From Sedimentisphaerales bacterium (GTDB taxonomy: Bacteria; Planctomycetota; Phycisphaerae; Sedimentisphaerales; Anaerobacaceae): a stretch of 64,000 nt of DNA. The notes under the pieces were generated by a model. The model did not search any database. It was not told the origin of the DNA and saw nothing but the letters and a program-made list of their open reading frames with translations. Positions 63,582-64,000 of this stretch are shown here, one piece after another. Each line of letters starts with the position of its first letter. The stretch's first letter is position 1. The stretch is taken from NCBI GenBank assembly GCA_016932095.1, contig JAFGDN010000089.1, positions 1-64,000 on the forward strand, in the 5' to 3' direction. The position numbers and the translations under genes were made by a program.

Positions 63582-64000
63582 CTATGTCTTCTGCAGAGCA
63601 TGAGATTTGAGGATGCCGATTTTCTCGCGGATTTCTTCCGCCATTCGGCTGTTTGGGAAATCGCGGATGATTTCCTGGCCCGTCTCAAGAGCCCTGGCCC
63701 ATTGTTTGCCCGATATGGCCAGTGAGAATTGCACCCCGAGATTATGCAGCTTCGACCGGAAGACGTCTCTCGCCGCCTCCTGCAGGGCAAGCCCTTCGTT
63801 GGGAGTCAAATACTGGTCCAGCTCCCGCAAAATCTCCAGAGAGCGGTCCGTGGCCTGGCGTTTCACGGCGTCGTCCCATGAGTTGAGCAGGATCTTTTTG
63901 CGTTCTTCTTTTTTCTCGCTCAGGCGCTGCCTCAGTCCGAGCGTCTTTTCATTGAGGGGGTATTCGTTTATCAGCCGTTCAATCTGGCTGCTTGCCTTGG
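63582..64000 (-). CDS. hypothetical helical protein, 5' end outside the window
   Basis: The frame stays open to the window edge, so the start codon is missing. The visible 139 residues are helical and charged, with TPR-like text (LGVQFSLAISGKQWARALETGQEIIRDFPNSRMAEEIREKIG) that may organise into tetratricopeptide units. No family recognised. Divergent from nothing visible; 453 bases separate it from the glycan cluster. Confidence 0.65.
   Translation of the reverse strand, partial: KASSQIERLINEYPLNEKTLGLRQRLSEKKEERKKILLNSWDDAVKRQATDRSLEILRELDQYLTPNEGLALQEAARDVFRSKLHNLGVQFSLAISGKQWARALETGQEIIRDFPNSRMAEEIREKIGILKSHALQKT

Noticed and set aside
1-64000. CRISPR array or transposase-bearing insertion sequence
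   Set aside because: No regularly spaced direct repeats and no transposase or integrase gene were found; repeats present are short, palindromic and dispersed.

Overview
The window looks like a chromosomal segment of a Planctomycetota bacterium, most likely of the Phycisphaerae/Sedimentisphaerales type. This is an inference from gene content: a HYExAFE-family protein, secreted proteins with dockerin-like tails, zinc-ribbon-headed hypothetical proteins, TPR-carrying TMTC-like membrane glycosyltransferases, a pyruvoyl-type arginine decarboxylase and split glycine dehydrogenase subunits. There are no rRNA genes and no CRISPR array; one tRNA gene (tRNA-Leu, anticodon CAG) is present.

Layout. 0-9.4 kb is mostly housekeeping: pdaD-speB (arginine to putrescine), an outer-membrane-like beta-barrel protein, rsmD-cca, a secreted redoxin and MsrB, hisS with a HYExAFE nuclease-like gene, and an RluA-type pseudouridine synthase. 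9.5-13.7 kb is a minor pseudopilin cluster (PilV/PilW/PilX-like). 13.7-22.5 kb holds two TMTC-like TPR glycosyltransferases, a SagB-type nitroreductase, a cytoplasmic NtrB/NtrC-like two-component pair, and a GT2/DUF2304 pair. 22.6-25.8 kb is rpsO-pnp and a cold-shock gene. 26.4-30.4 kb has a dockerin-protein gene, a broken relative of it, and an ECF sigma/anti-sigma operon. 30.4-35 kb has an isochorismatase-like hydrolase, a retropepsin-like protease, pilT and three small or membrane proteins. 35.1-47.8 kb is an accessory stretch starting at tRNA-Leu: a small Cys-rich ORF, a type III-like restriction-modification locus (res, four-helix-bundle protein, mod), a DUF4139 protein, an HNH-AP2 gene, and the glycine cleavage operon gcvT-gcvH-gcvPA-gcvPB with a SIR2-like gene inside it. 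50.7-56.4 kb has a glycogen-synthase-like glycosyltransferase, a parallel beta-helix protein and divergent queF/queC. 56.4-63.1 kb is a surface-glycan type cluster (carbamoyltransferase, two paralogous GT-C membrane proteins, radical SAM protein, GT2). The last gene runs off the window.

Three structural themes stand out. (1) Several families of short dispersed repeats occur both between genes and in frame inside genes, where they add recognisable peptides (FTAEHAETAEK in GcvT, IASEAKQS in RluA, LKSEISNLK in the four-helix protein, EDGRQKTEDG in Mod). (2) The SIR2-like gene between gcvH and gcvPA is bracketed by a perfect 20-nt inverted repeat of one of these families, while a compact copy of the same family without a gene lies between pdaD and speB. 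(3) At two loci the last 66-90 bp of a gene is present a second time, beyond a single small cargo gene (sigma-54 response regulator with a membrane protein; isochorismatase with a retropepsin). These last two themes are the best candidates for something undescribed. No database search was possible, so all family names rest on motif recognition.
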